IMG/VR virus record: IMGVR_UViG_3300008448_000429
Span: 1-29,825 of that record
Direction: 5' to 3' (one strand)
DNA: 29,825 nucleotides
Source of the DNA: a virus
Shown here in pieces: positions 24,056 through 29,825 of the stretch. Numbering within the stretch: the first letter of the stretch is position 1; each line of letters begins with the position of its first letter. Made by a program: the position numbers and the translations under genes. The notes under the pieces were generated by a model. The model did no database searches. It had not been told where the DNA came from and saw only the letters and a program-made list of their open reading frames with translations.

Positions 24056-24389
24056 AATTTTATCAAATCAAAAAGGCGGTAAGCTAGTTCTACTCTTCAC
24101 ATCTAATACAACATTAGAAGTAGCTTCAGCAAACGTAGATGCTACAGAGACCGTTAGTGGTCTTCACATTAATCAAATGTGGACTGGACTTGATGGTGGT
24201 TACTGGAAGATTGCTAGAGGCGCAAACACTATTTTGATTCATAACGGTTCAGATTACACAGACTTTGCTGGAAGTGGTGCTGCTATTCAATTGGATGCAT
24301 CTGCTAATGTAGTTGTCAATTGTACTTCATCAAACTCTACTTTGATCGTAGACTTCCAAAAAGTTTCAAGTTTTACTAGCGAGTATTAA
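24045..24389 (+). CDS. Beta-rich protein inserted before the prohead protease (114 aa)
   Basis: It starts within the last codons of the core protein gene (11-base overlap) and ends 11 bases before gene 21. The sequence alternates strands (GGKLVLLFTSNTTLEVAS, SGLHINQMWTGLDGGYWKIARG, ANTILIHNGSDYTDF, then ANVVVNCTSSNSTLIVDF) and has an N/S/T/G-rich composition like the fibre proteins, not like the charged core proteins around it. There is no T4 gene at this place. It could be a head decoration protein, a capsid-linked immunoglobulin-like domain or another small virion component. I do not recognise an exact family. Confidence 0.6.
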   Translation: MAYRILSNQKGGKLVLLFTSNTTLEVASANVDATETVSGLHINQMWTGLDGGYWKIARGANTILIHNGSDYTDFAGSGAAIQLDASANVVVNCTSSNSTLIVDFQKVSSFTSEY

Positions 24390-24400
24390 GAGGAATACAG

Positions 24401-25048
24401 ATGAAACTGATGTGCGAATTAAACGAGGATGTTAGATTCCTTGTTGAAGAAAAAGAAGGCAAGAAGCAATACTTCATTGAAGGTATCTTCATGCAAGCAG
24501 ACATCGCCAATAGAAATGGTAGAATGTATCGCTCTTCTGTTCTAGAAAAAGAAGTAGGTAGATATAACAGAGAGTATGTTCTAGAAAACAGAGCGTTTGG
24601 TGAACTAGGCCATCCACAAGGTCCAAATATCAATCTTGAGCGTACAGCTATTCTCATCAAGTCTTTAGTGAAAGAAAATTCCAACTTCATTGGTAAGGCA
24701 AAAGTACTAGACACTCCATACGGAAATATTGTCAGAAACCTTATGAGTGAGGGTGCTAAGCTAGGTGTATCATCAAGAGGTATGGGTTCCTTGGCTATGA
24801 ACGACAGAGGAATCAATGAAGTTCAAGACGACTTTCATCTAGCAACAGCCGCAGATGTTGTTGCAGATCCTTCAGCACCAGATGCTTTTGTGAGAGGGAT
24901 TATGGAGGGTGTAGAGTGGGTATGGGACAACGGAATTCTAAAAGCTCAGAAAATCGAAGAAATGAAGAGAACTATTGAGAAGGCTTCTAAGAGAAATCTC
25001 GAAGAGGCCAAATTAAAAGTTTTCCAGGATTTCATCAGATCACTGTAA
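24401..25048 (+). CDS. 21: Prohead core protease gp21
   Basis: The 215-aa serine protease (T4 gp21, about 212 aa) has a probable catalytic His71 in ELGHPQGP and a catalytic serine at Ser124/125 in LGVSSRGMGS. A conserved acidic segment, ADVVADPSAPDAFV (residues 151-164), completes the herpesvirus-assemblin-like fold. LFIEGIFMQAD-type start elements (YFIEGIFMQADIANRNGR) are also present. It cleaves gp23 and core proteins after (L/I)-x-E during head maturation and then itself. AAGAGGAA lies before the ATG. Confidence 0.94.
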   Translation: MKLMCELNEDVRFLVEEKEGKKQYFIEGIFMQADIANRNGRMYRSSVLEKEVGRYNREYVLENRAFGELGHPQGPNINLERTAILIKSLVKENSNFIGKAKVLDTPYGNIVRNLMSEGAKLGVSSRGMGSLAMNDRGINEVQDDFHLATAADVVADPSAPDAFVRGIMEGVEWVWDNGILKAQKIEEMKRTIEKASKRNLEEAKLKVFQDFIRSL

Positions 25049-25058
25049 ATCTTAATAA

Positions 25059-25066
25059 TATAAATA
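25059..25066 (+). promoter_or_regulatory. Perfect T4-type late promoter TATAAATA upstream of gene 22
   Basis: This is an 8/8 match in the 45-base gap between genes 21 and 22. A start near 25072 would leave a leader of about 22 bases with TTAGGAGTAA before the ATG. Confidence 0.75.
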
Positions 25067-25093
25067 GTAAAGATACTTTTTTAGGAGTAACAA

Positions 25094-26077
25094 ATGGCTA
25101 CAAAACAACAACTAGATGAATTACAAGTGGGTGGTGGAGCTACTGGAGTTTCAATGGTTCCAGATGCAGGTACCAAGAAAACCACTTTACCTAATTCAAA
25201 AAGTCAAGGAGATATGTCTCCTCAAAAGTTACAAGGTGACGAAGAGGAAACTGATCCAGCGAACAATTCTAAACCAACTGGTGATATGTCAGCTCAGAAT
25301 GCTGCTACAATTGCCACTAAGCCTAGTGCAGCAGGTGCATCAATGAAAGAACACATCGACGCAATGTTCAACGGAGAAGATCTTTCCGAAGAATTCAGAG
25401 AGAAAGCTTCAACTATTTTTGAAGCAGCAGTTCAGGCAAGAATCTCAGAAGAGGTTGCAGCTCTAGAAGAGCAGTATAGTTCTAAGCTAGAAGAAGCTGT
25501 TCAGGAGATTGCTGCTGAATTGACTTCCAAACTAGATGACTATCTTGATTACTGTGTAGAGCAGTGGATGAAAGAAAATGAAGTGGCAATCACTCATTCG
25601 CTAAGAGCAGAGATCACAGAAGAGTTTATGGACGGTCTAAAGAATCTCTTTGCTGAGAACTATATCGAGATTCCAGAAGAGAAGCTAGACGTCCTAGAGC
25701 AACTAACAACAAAGGTTGAAGAGCTAGAAGACAAACTCAATTCTTCTATTTCAGAAAATATTGAATTGATGAAGTCAATTGATAGCTATACTCAACAAGA
25801 GATCTTTAATGAAGTTTCAGAAGGTTTAGTAATGACTCAGGTTGAGAAGCTTCGTAAGTTGTCAGAAGGAATTGATTTTGACGACAGAGATACCTACAGA
25901 AAAAAGCTAGAGCTAGTCAAGGAAAACTATTTCCCATCTGACAAAGCTCCTGTCAAGCAAGAAAGCGAAGAAGATATCGCAATTGGTAACAATGATTTGG
26001 CTGAAGAAACACAGGTCAGATTCAATGATCCAAGCATGAAGCGTTATTTTTCCGCAATCTCACGCACAGCAAAATAA
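25094..26077 (+). CDS. 22: Prohead scaffold protein gp22
   Basis: The 327-aa protein is longer than T4 gp22 (about 269 aa). After a disordered N-terminus with two similar segments (SKSQGDMSPQK and SKPTGDMSAQN, residues 35-70) it is almost entirely helical and Glu/Lys-rich. It has coiled-coil stretches (ISEEVAALEEQYSSKLEEAV, TTKVEELEDKLNSSI) and a conserved C-terminal region (DRDTYRKKLELVKENYF, then FNDPSMKRYFSAISRTAK). It forms the internal core of the prohead around which gp23 assembles, and gp21 later degrades it. It is expressed from its own late promoter. Confidence 0.93.
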   Translation: MATKQQLDELQVGGGATGVSMVPDAGTKKTTLPNSKSQGDMSPQKLQGDEEETDPANNSKPTGDMSAQNAATIATKPSAAGASMKEHIDAMFNGEDLSEEFREKASTIFEAAVQARISEEVAALEEQYSSKLEEAVQEIAAELTSKLDDYLDYCVEQWMKENEVAITHSLRAEITEEFMDGLKNLFAENYIEIPEEKLDVLEQLTTKVEELEDKLNSSISENIELMKSIDSYTQQEIFNEVSEGLVMTQVEKLRKLSEGIDFDDRDTYRKKLELVKENYFPSDKAPVKQESEEDIAIGNNDLAEETQVRFNDPSMKRYFSAISRTAK

Positions 26078-26082
26078 TTTAT

Positions 26083-26090
26083 TATAAATA
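26083..26090 (+). promoter_or_regulatory. Perfect T4-type late promoter TATAAATA upstream of gene 23
   Basis: This is an 8/8 match just after the gene 22 stop. Transcription from about 26096 would give a 35-base leader with AAAGGAGAAG before the major capsid ATG. A strong dedicated late promoter is expected for the most abundant virion protein. Confidence 0.78.
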
Positions 26091-26130
26091 CAAAAAGATT
26101 TATTAACAATCCGCAAAGGAGAAGTACAAA

Positions 26131-27444
26131 ATGATGTTAGCTGAAGACTTACAAAACAAGTGGGACCCAATTCTAAGTCACCCAGACTTGGCTCCTATCA
26201 AAGACGTGCATCGTCGTAGCGTAACAGCTGTTGTTCTAGAGAACACAGAAAAAGCCCTACGCGAAGCTAATCAGTATGTACCACAAACACTTACTGAAGC
26301 TCCTACTAACGTAACCGGTGCTGATATCGACACTTTTGATCCAGTGTTGATCTCTCTAGTTCGTCGTGCAATGCCAAACCTAATTGCCTATGACATCTGC
26401 GGCGTTCAGCCAATGACAGGTCCAACTGGTTTGATCTTTGCAATGCGTTCCAAGTACAGCAACGCAACAAACAGCGCAACAGAAACATTCTACAACGAAG
26501 TTAACACATCGTTCTCAACAGAAGTTTCAGGTGCTAACACACTAGGCCAGAAGCATGTTGGTGGATATCCAGGTAACACAACTACTGGTACTGCTAACCT
26601 AGCTGAAACAGGTATCTACAACTTCGGTTCAGGTATGGCAACAGCTAATGCTGAAGGTAACAATGCTTTCGCACAAATGGCTTTCTCAATCGAGAAAGTA
26701 ACTGTAACAGCTAAGTCACGTGCTCTAAAAGCTGAGTACTCGATGGAACTAGCACAAGACCTAAAAGCAATTCATGGTCTAGATGCTGAGACAGAACTAA
26801 GCAACATTCTGTCTTCAGAAATCCTAGCTGAAATCAACCGTGAAGTAGTTCGTACAATCAACGTCACTGCTACACGTGGTGCTACTGAGAACACAACAAC
26901 TACTGGACGTTTTGACCTCGACACCGACTCAAACGGTCGTTGGAGCGTTGAGAAGTTTAAGGGTCTAATGTTCCAAGTTGAGCGTGAAGCTAACCAAATT
27001 GCCAAAGCTACTCGTAGAGGCAAAGGTAACATGATCATCTGTTCATCAGACGTAGCTTCGGCTCTTCAGATGGCTGGTGTTCTTGATTACGCTCCTGCTC
27101 TAAACAGCAACAATCTAAATGTTGATGATACTGGTAATACATTTGCTGGTGTTCTAAACGGTCGTATGCGTGTCTATATTGACCCATATGCAACTGGTAA
27201 CTATATGGTTGTTGGTTATAAGGGTGCTTCTGCATTCGATGCTGGTCTATTCTACTGCCCATACGTTCCACTACAAATGGTACGTGCAGTTGATCCTGAT
27301 ACATTCCAGCCTAAGATTGGCTTTAAGACACGTTATGGTATGGTTGCTAACCCATTCGCAGAGGGTGCAACTGTTGGTCTTGGCGCATTGACCAAGGACA
27401 GCAACGTATACTATCGTCGTGTTCTAATTGACAATTTGATGTAA
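26131..27444 (+). CDS. 23: Major capsid protein gp23 (precursor)
   Basis: The 437-aa precursor has the T4 gp23 landmarks: NKWDPIL near the N-terminus, VRRAMPNLIAYDICGVQPMTGPTG, AKSRALKAEYSMELAQDLKAIHGLDAETEL, EINREVVRTIN and the C-terminal FQPKIGFKTRYGMVANPFAEG. A gp21 site is visible as QTLTE|APTN, so Glu56/Ala57 would be the mature N-terminus, as in T4 (FLTE|AE). T4 gp23 is about 521 aa; the insertion-domain region is shorter here. Two ATGs occur in a row; the first (26131) has the better distance to AGGAGA. Arginine codons are almost all CGT (19 of 21), unlike the AGA-rich neighbours. Confidence 0.98.
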   Translation: MMLAEDLQNKWDPILSHPDLAPIKDVHRRSVTAVVLENTEKALREANQYVPQTLTEAPTNVTGADIDTFDPVLISLVRRAMPNLIAYDICGVQPMTGPTGLIFAMRSKYSNATNSATETFYNEVNTSFSTEVSGANTLGQKHVGGYPGNTTTGTANLAETGIYNFGSGMATANAEGNNAFAQMAFSIEKVTVTAKSRALKAEYSMELAQDLKAIHGLDAETELSNILSSEILAEINREVVRTINVTATRGATENTTTTGRFDLDTDSNGRWSVEKFKGLMFQVEREANQIAKATRRGKGNMIICSSDVASALQMAGVLDYAPALNSNNLNVDDTGNTFAGVLNGRMRVYIDPYATGNYMVVGYKGASAFDAGLFYCPYVPLQMVRAVDPDTFQPKIGFKTRYGMVANPFAEGATVGLGALTKDSNVYYRRVLIDNLM

Positions 27445-27483
27445 TATATTAAGAAGAACAATAATATATTATCTTACTTTAAA

Positions 27484-27509
27484 GGGGGTCCACAAGACCC
27501 CCTTTTTTT
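27484..27509 (+). terminator. Strong rho-independent terminator after gene 23
   Basis: GGGGGTC (27484-27490) pairs with GACCCCC (27496-27502) around a 5-base loop and is followed by seven T residues. It is the strongest terminator in the window and ends the capsid transcript. Confidence 0.95.
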
Positions 27510-27514
27510 ATTTG

Positions 27515-27522
27515 GATAAATA
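27515..27522 (+). promoter_or_regulatory. Candidate T4-type late promoter (GATAAATA) upstream of the gp3-like gene
   Basis: This is a 7/8 match to the late consensus directly after the gene 23 terminator. The ATG at 27541 follows AAAGGAATT. It would restart late transcription for the tail completion gene. Confidence 0.55.
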
Positions 27523-27540
27523 GTAGAGAAAGGAATTCAC

Positions 27541-28083
27541 ATGCCTGCTACTACTACAACACCAACCAATAGAAACTTTCTCTCACCATTAAATTTTAGA
27601 ATGGTGCTCCAGAGAACTCCAACTGTAAACTTTTTCTTGCAAGGGTTTGCATTACCTGGATTGTCTTACGTTGGTAACTTGTATACACCTACACCTTTCG
27701 TTGATATGCCTATTCCAGGTGATCACTTAAATTATGCACCTTTGACAGTTTCATTCATGGTTGATGAGGATCTCACTAACTATCTTGAAGTATTCAACTG
27801 GATCAAGAACAACGCTGGCCCTACATCACTGACACCACCTAACCCTGGCCAAGTGTTATCAACTAATCAAGCTATTTCTACAGATTATACCAAAAACCAA
27901 AGATCCGATATTAAGATCTTTGTTTTATCAAGTGCAAAAAAACCTAACATAGAAGTATCATTTTACAATGCGTTTCCAGTATCTCTTGGAGAGTTACAAT
28001 TCAGTACAACATCTCAGGATGTAACTTATTTGGAAGCATCTGTGACCTTTAACTATATTACGTACTCAATTGCCAGTGTATAG
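27541..28083 (+). CDS. 3: Tail completion and sheath stabiliser protein gp3-like
   Basis: The 180-aa protein (T4 gp3 is about 176 aa) has the strand pattern of the tail tube/gp19 superfamily. Its segments are RNFLSPLNFRMVLQRTPTV, LQGFALPGLSYVGN, DMPIPGDHLNYAPLTVSFMVDEDL and NYLEVFNWIKN. In marine T4-like phages the gene after 23 and before uvsY is typically gp3, which terminates the tail tube; I rely partly on that synteny. A tail-tube paralogue or a gp54-type tube initiator are the alternatives. It lies between a terminator plus candidate late promoter and the uvsY regulatory region. Confidence 0.78.
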   Translation: MPATTTTPTNRNFLSPLNFRMVLQRTPTVNFFLQGFALPGLSYVGNLYTPTPFVDMPIPGDHLNYAPLTVSFMVDEDLTNYLEVFNWIKNNAGPTSLTPPNPGQVLSTNQAISTDYTKNQRSDIKIFVLSSAKKPNIEVSFYNAFPVSLGELQFSTTSQDVTYLEASVTFNYITYSIASV

Positions 28084-28112
28084 TTGATTTTTGTTTATAA
28101 TTATAGTACAAT
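28084..28112 (+). promoter_or_regulatory. Sigma70-like promoter for uvsY-uvsW (TTGATT-17-TACAAT)
   Basis: TTGATT (28084-28089) and TACAAT (28107-28112) are separated by exactly 17 bases. An overlapping TATAATTA (28096-28103) is 7/8 to the late box and contains TATAAT, so a second, late or host-type start is possible. An early/middle promoter fits recombination genes, in contrast to the late boxes of the virion genes. Confidence 0.6.
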
Positions 28113-28137
28113 ACAGTCTATCATAGGAGGACTGTAT
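28111..28137 (+). promoter_or_regulatory. Inverted repeat enclosing the uvsY ribosome site and start codon
   Basis: ATACAGTC (28111-28118) is a perfect reverse complement of GACTGTAT (28130-28137). The 11-base loop contains most of AGGAGG (28125-28130), and the right arm includes the A and T of the uvsY ATG. In RNA this would form a hairpin that partly hides the start; in DNA it could be an operator. The transcript start predicted from TACAAT (about 28119) would exclude the left arm. Confidence 0.6.
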
Positions 28138-28570
28138 GAGAACGGATGAATTAATTAATGAATGGGCTAAAGACTGTAAGATTGATAACACTGAACTTGG
28201 TAAAGAGTCATTGATTATTCCACAGCTTCATTCGAAGTATCTAAACGAATTTTACCTTGCAAAGACTTTATACAACAAACTGAGTAATGATTACAAGAAG
28301 CTCTTTAAAGTCAAGCAGCAGTATTATCTTGGTATCTTGTCAGAGGAAGAATTGAAAGAATATGGATGGGAACCTCAACCACTCAAAATACTAAAAAGCG
28401 ATATACCTACATACATTGAATCAGATCAAGATGTGATTGAGATACAGAGTAAGATTAAAGCCACAGAAGATAAAATAGAGTTTATTGAAAACATTATACG
28501 TACACTAAACAATCGTGGATATTTAATAAAGAACGCTATAGAATGGGAAAAGTTTAAGATGGGATTATGA
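28136..28570 (+). CDS. uvsY: UvsY recombination mediator
   Basis: The 144-aa protein (T4 UvsY is 137 aa) is helical and charged. It has the T4-like N-terminus MRTDELINEWAKDCKIDNTE, then LHSKYLNEFYLAKTLYNKL, KQQYYLGILSEEELKEYGW and a C-terminal NRGYLIKNAIEWEKFKMG that parallels the T4 ending. UvsY helps load the UvsX recombinase on gp32-coated single-stranded DNA. It has its own promoter and a strong AGGAGG. The stop overlaps the uvsW ATG (ATGA), coupling the two. Confidence 0.93.
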   Translation: MRTDELINEWAKDCKIDNTELGKESLIIPQLHSKYLNEFYLAKTLYNKLSNDYKKLFKVKQQYYLGILSEEELKEYGWEPQPLKILKSDIPTYIESDQDVIEIQSKIKATEDKIEFIENIIRTLNNRGYLIKNAIEWEKFKMGL

Positions 28571-29825
28571 TTGGCATAGAAAAATTCAACGAAGCATATA
28601 TTAAGATACACTGTGACGACTCTATAGCTAAAGAACTGAGTGACTTCTTTACGTTCGAAGTTCCTGGTGCTCGTTTCAATCCTCTGGTGAAGAGGAAAAA
28701 GTGGGATGGTAAGATTAGATTATTCAATACAGGTACACATCATCTCTACGGTGGTCTCATTGACTATGTTATCAAGTTTGCAGAGCATAATAAATATGAA
28801 GTAGAGCTACTTTCTGATTTCTCTGATGATAGTATTGTTGATTTTGAAGAGTTCATCAGTACACTGAACCTTCCAATGGAAGTTAGAGATTATCAGAAAG
28901 AGGCATCTATTCATGCGTTGAAAAAGAGAAGGTCATTATTGCTTTCTCCTACAGCGTCTGGAAAATCTTTGATCATATATTTGATCTACAGATATCTTGG
29001 GCTGAGAACTCTTCTTATAGTTCCCACGACATCATTAGTACATCAAATGTTCTCTGACTTTGAAAGTTATGGGTATGATTCAAAGTCTAATGTTCATATG
29101 ATATTTTCTGGGCAAGAGAAAGATCAAGACAAGAGTCTCTACATCTCGACATGGCAATCAATCTATAAGATGCCACGAAAGTGGTACCAAAAGTTTGATG
29201 TGGTCATTGGAGATGAAGCACATTTATTCAAAGCAAAGTCATTAACATCAATTCTACAGAATCTAACTGATTGCAAATACCGATTAGGATTTACAGGTAC
29301 GCTCGATGGTAGCAAGACTCATAAACTTGTATTAGAGGGGTTGTTTGGTACAGTTAAGAAAGTCACTACTACAGCTGAGCTTATTGAGCGTAAGTATCTT
29401 TCTGAGTTTTCAATCAAGAACATTTTGTTGAATTATAGTGATGAAACAAAGAAGCTAGTTAAAGGTTCGACATATCAAGCAGAGATGCAGTTCCTTGTAG
29501 ATTATACTCCAAGGAATCGATTCATAGTTGATCTTGCATTGTCCTTAAAAGGCAATACATTGATCCTGTATCAGTATGTTGACAGACATGGAAAGTCGAT
29601 ATATGATGAAATCAAAAACAACGCAGGTGATAGAAAAGTTTATTTCGTCTCTGGTGAGATCAGTGGTGAGACTAGAGATACTATTAGAAGAAGTGTGGAA
29701 CTCGAAGATAATTCGATTATTGTTGGTTCTTACGGTACTTTCTCTACTGGTGTTAATATTACAAACTTGCACAATATCATTTTCGCTTCACCTTCAAAGT
29801 CGCGAATACGAAACCTTCAGTCCAT
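28567..29825 (+). CDS. uvsW: UvsW helicase, 3' end beyond the window
   Basis: 419 codons are visible with no stop before the window end; T4 UvsW is about 503 aa. The N-terminal DNA-binding domain (FFTFEVPGARFNPLVKRKKW, DGKIRLF) precedes a superfamily 2 helicase core. This has motif I SPTASGKS (127-134), motif Ia LIVPTTSLVHQ, motif II DEAH (216-219) and motif III FTGTLDG (243-249). The second RecA domain has YFVSGEISGETR and YGTFSTGVNI. Unlike T4, which as I recall has DECH, the box here is canonical DEAH. UvsW unwinds R-loops and branched DNA, switching T4 from origin- to recombination-dependent replication. The start overlaps the uvsY stop. Confidence 0.95.
   Translation, partial: MIGIEKFNEAYIKIHCDDSIAKELSDFFTFEVPGARFNPLVKRKKWDGKIRLFNTGTHHLYGGLIDYVIKFAEHNKYEVELLSDFSDDSIVDFEEFISTLNLPMEVRDYQKEASIHALKKRRSLLLSPTASGKSLIIYLIYRYLGLRTLLIVPTTSLVHQMFSDFESYGYDSKSNVHMIFSGQEKDQDKSLYISTWQSIYKMPRKWYQKFDVVIGDEAHLFKAKSLTSILQNLTDCKYRLGFTGTLDGSKTHKLVLEGLFGTVKKVTTTAELIERKYLSEFSIKNILLNYSDETKKLVKGSTYQAEMQFLVDYTPRNRFIVDLALSLKGNTLILYQYVDRHGKSIYDEIKNNAGDRKVYFVSGEISGETRDTIRRSVELEDNSIIVGSYGTFSTGVNITNLHNIIFASPSKSRIRNLQS

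Noticed and set aside
24376-24816. 146-aa open frame on the minus strand opposite gene 21
   Set aside because: It is antisense to a strongly conserved protease, has no ribosome site or known motif, and every other gene in the window is on the plus strand.

Overview
This window is a slice of a T4-like (Straboviridae/cyanophage-type) myovirus genome. All credible genes lie on the + strand, are tightly packed and often overlap, and there is no gene-free stretch over 100 bases. The order neck (gp13, gp14), gp15, terminase (gp16, gp17), sheath (gp18), tube (gp19), portal (gp20), gp67-like, core protein, protease (gp21), scaffold (gp22), major capsid (gp23), gp3-like, UvsY, UvsW is the conserved T4-superfamily head-tail block in the arrangement known from marine T4-like phages. 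The DNA looks AT-rich, and the N/S/T/G-rich virion proteins, the 2OG-Fe(II) oxygenase and the lack of photosynthesis genes fit a marine phage of SAR11-like or other proteobacterial hosts, or a cyanophage. The host cannot be fixed from this sequence.

Layout. (1) 1-931: the end of a PfkB/HldE-type sugar kinase overlapping an HldD-like ADP-heptose 6-epimerase, a fragment of a nucleotide-heptose pathway. (2) 974-13357: about 12.4 kb of virion/tail-fibre genes behind a candidate late promoter. They include a 571-aa fibre with 15-residue repeats, a 952-aa structural protein with three HGL domains, a 1279-aa fibre with exact 243-bp-period repeats, and two tandem paralogous collagen-like fibres. Short sequence modules recur across several of these proteins. 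(3) 13382-14321: an unrecognised 117-aa acidic protein and a 2OG-Fe(II) dioxygenase of prolyl-hydroxylase type, directly downstream of the collagen-like genes. (4) 14351-23121: neck, packaging, tail sheath and tube, portal. (5) 23134-27444: prohead core, protease, scaffold and capsid, ending in a strong terminator. (6) 27541-29825: gp3-like tail completion protein, then uvsY and a truncated uvsW (recombination and replication restart).

Regulation. Three perfect TATAAATA boxes lie just upstream of genes 18, 22 and 23, and three 7/8 matches lie upstream of the fibre cluster, gene 13 and the gp3-like gene. This implies T4-style late transcription. uvsY instead has a sigma70-like promoter and an 8-bp inverted repeat that encloses its Shine-Dalgarno sequence and reaches into its start codon. 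Two rho-independent terminators follow genes 19 and 23.

The most interesting system is the collagen-fibre/2OG-oxygenase block (11705-14321). A phage prolyl hydroxylase sits next to two proteins rich in Gly-X-Pro triplets, with an unknown small protein between them. I infer a self-contained pathway for post-translational hydroxylation of a collagen-like receptor-binding fibre. The oxygenase family itself is known in marine phages; the substrate assignment is my inference.
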